Below, one piece after another: positions 60,860 through 64,000 of a stretch of 64,000 nt of DNA. The translations under genes were made by a program, and so were the position numbers. The notes under the pieces are model-generated. The model searched no databases. It saw only the letters and a list, made by a program, of their open reading frames with translations, and was not told the DNA's origin. Origin of the DNA: Malania oleifera. Taxonomy: Eukaryota > Streptophyta > Magnoliopsida > Santalales > Ximeniaceae. The stretch is from contig NC_080422.1 of the NCBI RefSeq assembly GCF_029873635.1, positions 17,018,049 to 17,082,048 of the forward strand. Direction: 5' to 3'. Position 1 is the first letter of the stretch; each line of letters opens with the position of its first letter.

Positions 60860-63008
60860 TGTAATGCCTTGATTTTAGAACCATTTTTTTTACATAAAAT
60901 ATTATTACTCTGACAATACTCTGATGTCATAATACACAGTCAAAGTCAGCTCGGACCCATAAGTACCGAGAATTCACCTGTTTATTCATACATATTACCT
61001 AAGTAGTGGAACCAAAATACACTTTACATATATACAATACTAGAGTTTCACTGTTTCTACATATACACATATATACCCCAAAAGTCCATCATGAGTCTAA
61101 CCCGACTACTTACCCTGCAACTGGGTAGTTCCTACGAACTCCTCTAGTACGGAGCTCGTTCTACTCATCTGTCGAGATTTTCTGAAATATTTGTAATGTT
61201 AGGGTGAGACACCTCCCAATAAGGGAAATAGACTAATATCAGTGTGTAGTAGCGTGAGTATTATCATATTATAAACATATACTGCAAATAATACAACTGT
61301 AATGAATACATATCTTAAGATGCAACTGATATCATATAGAAATCTCAACTTTTAAATAGGTTTATACTATATCATAGTGAAATTTCATATCAATAAAACC
61401 ATCTATTAAATCTGTATTTTACTGAAATTATACCTTGGATGTATATCTATATATCATGACTCCACCCCTCATGTTCCAGGTTGTGCGGCCCATAGGTTGG
61501 ACTTAACGTTGGCTGGCCTATTAGGTTAAGTCAAACAAAACATAACTATGCACGATTGCCCACCTTATCTGATCTGCCCATCCTACTACACCAACAACCT
61601 CTAGGGGTCAGTAACACAGTGGGTATCCAACTACACCGCCTACACTTCTGGGCTAATCGGCCACGGACCCACACTTCCTGAACAGTGGGGTTGTACTGTC
61701 GGCTATACCCAATCTGGTCCGCCCAACCTACTCACCGACAACCTCTTGGGGTTGGCACTCACTGGGTATCCTACTACACCGGTCTGAATAGCTAACTACG
61801 GTACCATGCTCTTAACATATGTAACCATCCGACATCTGTTACTATATAATACATTTCACATAATATATATTTATGTCTGTAAATAATATTTTCATAGTTT
61901 TGAAATAAAATCTGGCTTTTACATATTTTTGAATAAAAACTGTCATCTCATATTTTCTGAATAAATCATTATAATAAAATTGATCACGACACCAGCGCCG
62001 ACTGTTATATCACGACATCTGTGCCAACTATACTTTTATAGCATCACCAGTGGCTATATTATCACGGCATATGTGTCGGCTATCATATCATGATATACTG
62101 AAAAATATTTGAATTCATGTACTGATTAACATCTTTCTAAAATTTACTGTAAAATCATACTTATTCTACGAAATAATAACATTTCTAACATACAATTATT
62201 ACATTAAATTTATACTAGTGCCACACATGTGAGTTCTACTTTGTAATATGCTATATCATGCTATAAATTTTTTTTTTTCCTTTGTTCAATTCTAGTATTC
62301 CGAAAAAAATACGTTAATTCATGCATAATTTCTGAAAAACTCGACTTAATTTATTCCCTTACCTGATTCCTGAGAGCTTGCTAATGCGCTAAATCTACGC
62401 CCTTGTAGTGTTCGAAACTCGAAACCCTGAAATTATATTTTCCCCAAATTGATCTGGTCAATTTCCAGAATACTATCGTTAAATATTCCCTAGGCTCCAA
62501 ATACCACAATTTAATCATTAAAACTAATATTTAACACCTTTACCTCAGTTTAAGAATGGTGCGCCAGAACCCCAAACTGAAATTCCGCTCAACTTAAGTT
62601 GTAGAGAATCTTCCCACGAACCCCGTGGTAGTTCCTGATCATCAATCCACGCTTTAACGGAGTGGAAATCGAAGGTAGAAGAGTGGAGGTCTGTAGGGTT
62701 TGTGAGGGAGAGAGAGAGAGAGAGAACATTTAATTTGAATTAAACAAATGAGCCCTCAGTTCTTTATATTCTTCAGCACTGTTAGCCAAAACCGTCGACG
62801 GTTTTATATGTCTCTCAGAAAACCGTCACCGATTTTATTTTTAATAGGTCAATTTTTATCGTTTACCAATTACCGTCCCGCGGTAATTTCCCAAAATCGT
62901 CGTCGGTTTTCTTCCCTCTCTAGAAAACCGTCGCTGGTTTTCTCCTCCTCCAGCCAAAAATTCATTTTTTCCAATTTCTTTTATTATAATATTTTTCAGG
63001 TCTCTACA
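60860..63008 (-). repeat. gypsy B 5' LTR
   Basis: Plus strand starts TGTAATGCC and ends TCTCTACA. It includes tandem GTATCCNACTACACC units (61560-61780), GCATCTGNGCC units (61985-62090), a GA tract (62706-62724), a TATA-like GAATATAAAG on the minus strand (62762-62771) and the perfect 18-bp palindrome AAAACCGTCGACGGTTTT (62788-62805) with degenerate copies to about 62945. Confidence 0.94.
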
Positions 63009-63013
63009 TCAAG

Positions 63014-63551
63014 GGTACCATCACTGATGATATGTTGTGTTCATCAAGGGGTGATTACAAACTTATCTGCTCTTCAGATATAGCGATTGGGGAAGAGATC
63101 TTGATGAAAGAGAAAACATGATTAGATTCACATTCTTCATGGGAGATACAACGTTTACATGGTCATCAAAGAAGCAACCCATTGTAACATTGTCATCATG
63201 TGAAGCTGAGTATGTTGCTACTAGTTCAGCTGTTTGTCATGGTATATAGATTAGGAATGTACTAAAGTATATGAGAATTCTTCAAGATGACCCCACAAAA
63301 GTCTACATAGACAATCGATCAGCGATTGCACTAGCAAAGAATCCAATCTTCCATGAAAGAAGCAAACATATTGATACACAGTATCATTTTATCAGGGAGC
63401 ATGTCAAGAAGAAAAAAGTGAAGCTGATATTTTGCAGAACGTATGATTAGATTGCTGATATTTTCACGGAACCATTCAGACATGATATTCTTGCAAAACT
63501 GAAGACAATGCTTGGAATGACAAAGTCAGGAGAGTCAAGTTTAAGGGGGGA
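63014..63551 (+). pseudogene. pol: copia-3 RNase H, 3' part, broken
   Basis: Continues the copia-3 frame after gypsy B: GRDLDERKST-like text with a frame change (63090-63120), FFMGDTTFTWSSKKQPIVTL, SSCEAEYVATS (about 63209-63235), a stop near 63247, [53 protein letters not shown] and ADIFTEPF. A purine tract (AAGGGGGGA, 63543-63551) leads into the 3' LTR. Confidence 0.9.
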
Positions 63552-64000
63552 TGTTGAAAATTAAACTTAACGATGACAACAAAATTTGATGGTGGCAGCT
63601 CCACTAACCTAGTCCAATTTTGTTGAAAATGTTGAGTTGCGTAAGCTACCCCTACCTACCTGCCTAATTATGTTGAATTAATTTTCACCTATCCATTAGA
63701 TCCATTGCTATATATAGATGTGTGTGTGTATGTGTGTGTGTGTGTGTGTAATGTATATGTGGTGTAAAGAGGGTGAATAACTAGTGAGAGAGAGATTGTA
63801 TTTTTGAATGTGTCCCCTCCACCCATCAGTGCAGCTTGGTAGCGCATTTGTTTTGGGTAGAAAATGTCACGAGTTCAAATTTTGTCATCCCTACCTTTTA
63901 CTTCTCTTCTGAGCAGAACAGTAACAACTTGTTATCCAAGTAAGATGGAAATACAAATCAACAAGAGTTTGAGTTGCAGACCTTCATTTAATTCCATTAT
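63552..64000 (+). repeat. copia-3 3' LTR, runs off the window
   Basis: Starts TGTTGAAAATTAAAC right after the purine tract. TATA-like GCTATATATAGATG (about 63708) is followed by a (TG)n tract (63721-63750). Contains a plastid trnP-like sequence (63821-63893). The right end lies outside the window or is not recognisable. Confidence 0.75.
63821..63893 (+). tRNA. Plastid-type trnP(UGG)-like fragment, not a functional gene
   Basis: GCAGCTTGGTAGCGCATTTG, TTTTGGGTAGAAAATGTCAC and GAGTTCAAATTTTGTCATCC follow the chloroplast tRNA-Pro(UGG) sequence with only a handful of changes over about 63 bases, from the D arm to the acceptor 3' strand. The anticodon TGG is present. The 5' acceptor strand no longer pairs (ACCC where AGGG is expected), so cloverleaf folding is compromised. 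It is a plastid or mitochondrial-plastid insertion in the nucleus. Confidence 0.75.

Larger units (their letters stand above)
48368..63008 (-). mobile_element. gypsy B: Ty3/gypsy (Tekay-like) inserted in copia-3, TSD TCAAG
   Basis: Flanked by perfect TCAAG (48363-48367 and 63009-63013); 14.6 kb including a nested 5.9-kb insertion. Minus strand: 5' LTR 60860-63008, perfect iMet PBS TGGTATCAGAGCC (60856-60844), gag (60490-59560), protease (59420-59085), RT and RNase H (58840-57540), damaged integrase (57300-56950), chromodomain-like end (56950-56700), purine tract (AAGGGAGGGAAGAA, 56417-56404) and 3' LTR 48368-56403. It is a sister family of gypsy A. Numerous stops and a large deletion in integrase show it is dead. 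Confidence 0.95.

Overview
This window looks like nuclear DNA of a dicot-type flowering plant. It is AT-rich. The one intact host gene has GT-AG introns and a plant TATA box. The rest is mostly stacked plant LTR retrotransposons (Ty1/copia, Sirevirus, Ty3/gypsy of chromovirus/Tekay character, an Athila-type gag), TRIMs (one Cassandra-like with a 5S rRNA-like stretch), a tRNA-derived SINE and a plastid trnP-like fragment. There is no operon, CRISPR array or bacterial feature.

Layout. 232-5433 is a complete but degenerate copia element (copia-1) with TSD CTAGG. 5.4-10.1 kb is gene-free and holds a compound microsatellite, a TRIM-like element (7644-8129, TSD TATTC) and a SINE (9201-9571, 16-bp TSD). 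10.1-26.7 kb is a decayed minus-strand copia (copia-2) split by a 10-kb minus-strand gypsy (gypsy A, 12278-22453), which carries a solo LTR full of (TTA)n, and by a Cassandra-like LTR that is itself split by a Sirevirus solo LTR. 27431-27890 is a TRIM with TSD AGAGT. 28350-32049 is the host gene: six exons, 220 aa, a secreted EGF-like Cys-rich protein with a probable GPI anchor. 33.0-34.75 kb is LTR-like promoter sequence. 34751-40690 is a truncated minus-strand Sirevirus with an env-like accessory ORF and an in-frame deletion of the RT core. 41.2-47.6 kb is a stack of gypsy LTRs (G, D, E, F). 47.6-64 kb is a plus-strand copia (copia-3) split by a 14.6-kb gypsy (gypsy B, 48368-63008, TSD TCAAG), whose left LTR holds a 5.9-kb Athila-like insertion (TSD ATTAT). 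copia-3 resumes at 63014 with RNase H and a 3' LTR that contains the plastid trnP-like sequence.

No element looks autonomous: every pol read has stops, frameshifts, deletions or lost catalytic residues. The most notable signal is regulatory. Several unrelated LTR families carry arrays of short palindromes (cores GTCGAC, ACGTCTGA-type, or GCCTGTCA) directly upstream of the LTR TATA box. In the Sirevirus the same motif type recurs upstream of the env-like ORF.

Coordinates come from reading TG..CA ends, target-site duplications, PBS/PPT and splice sites by eye. No alignment or database search was run.
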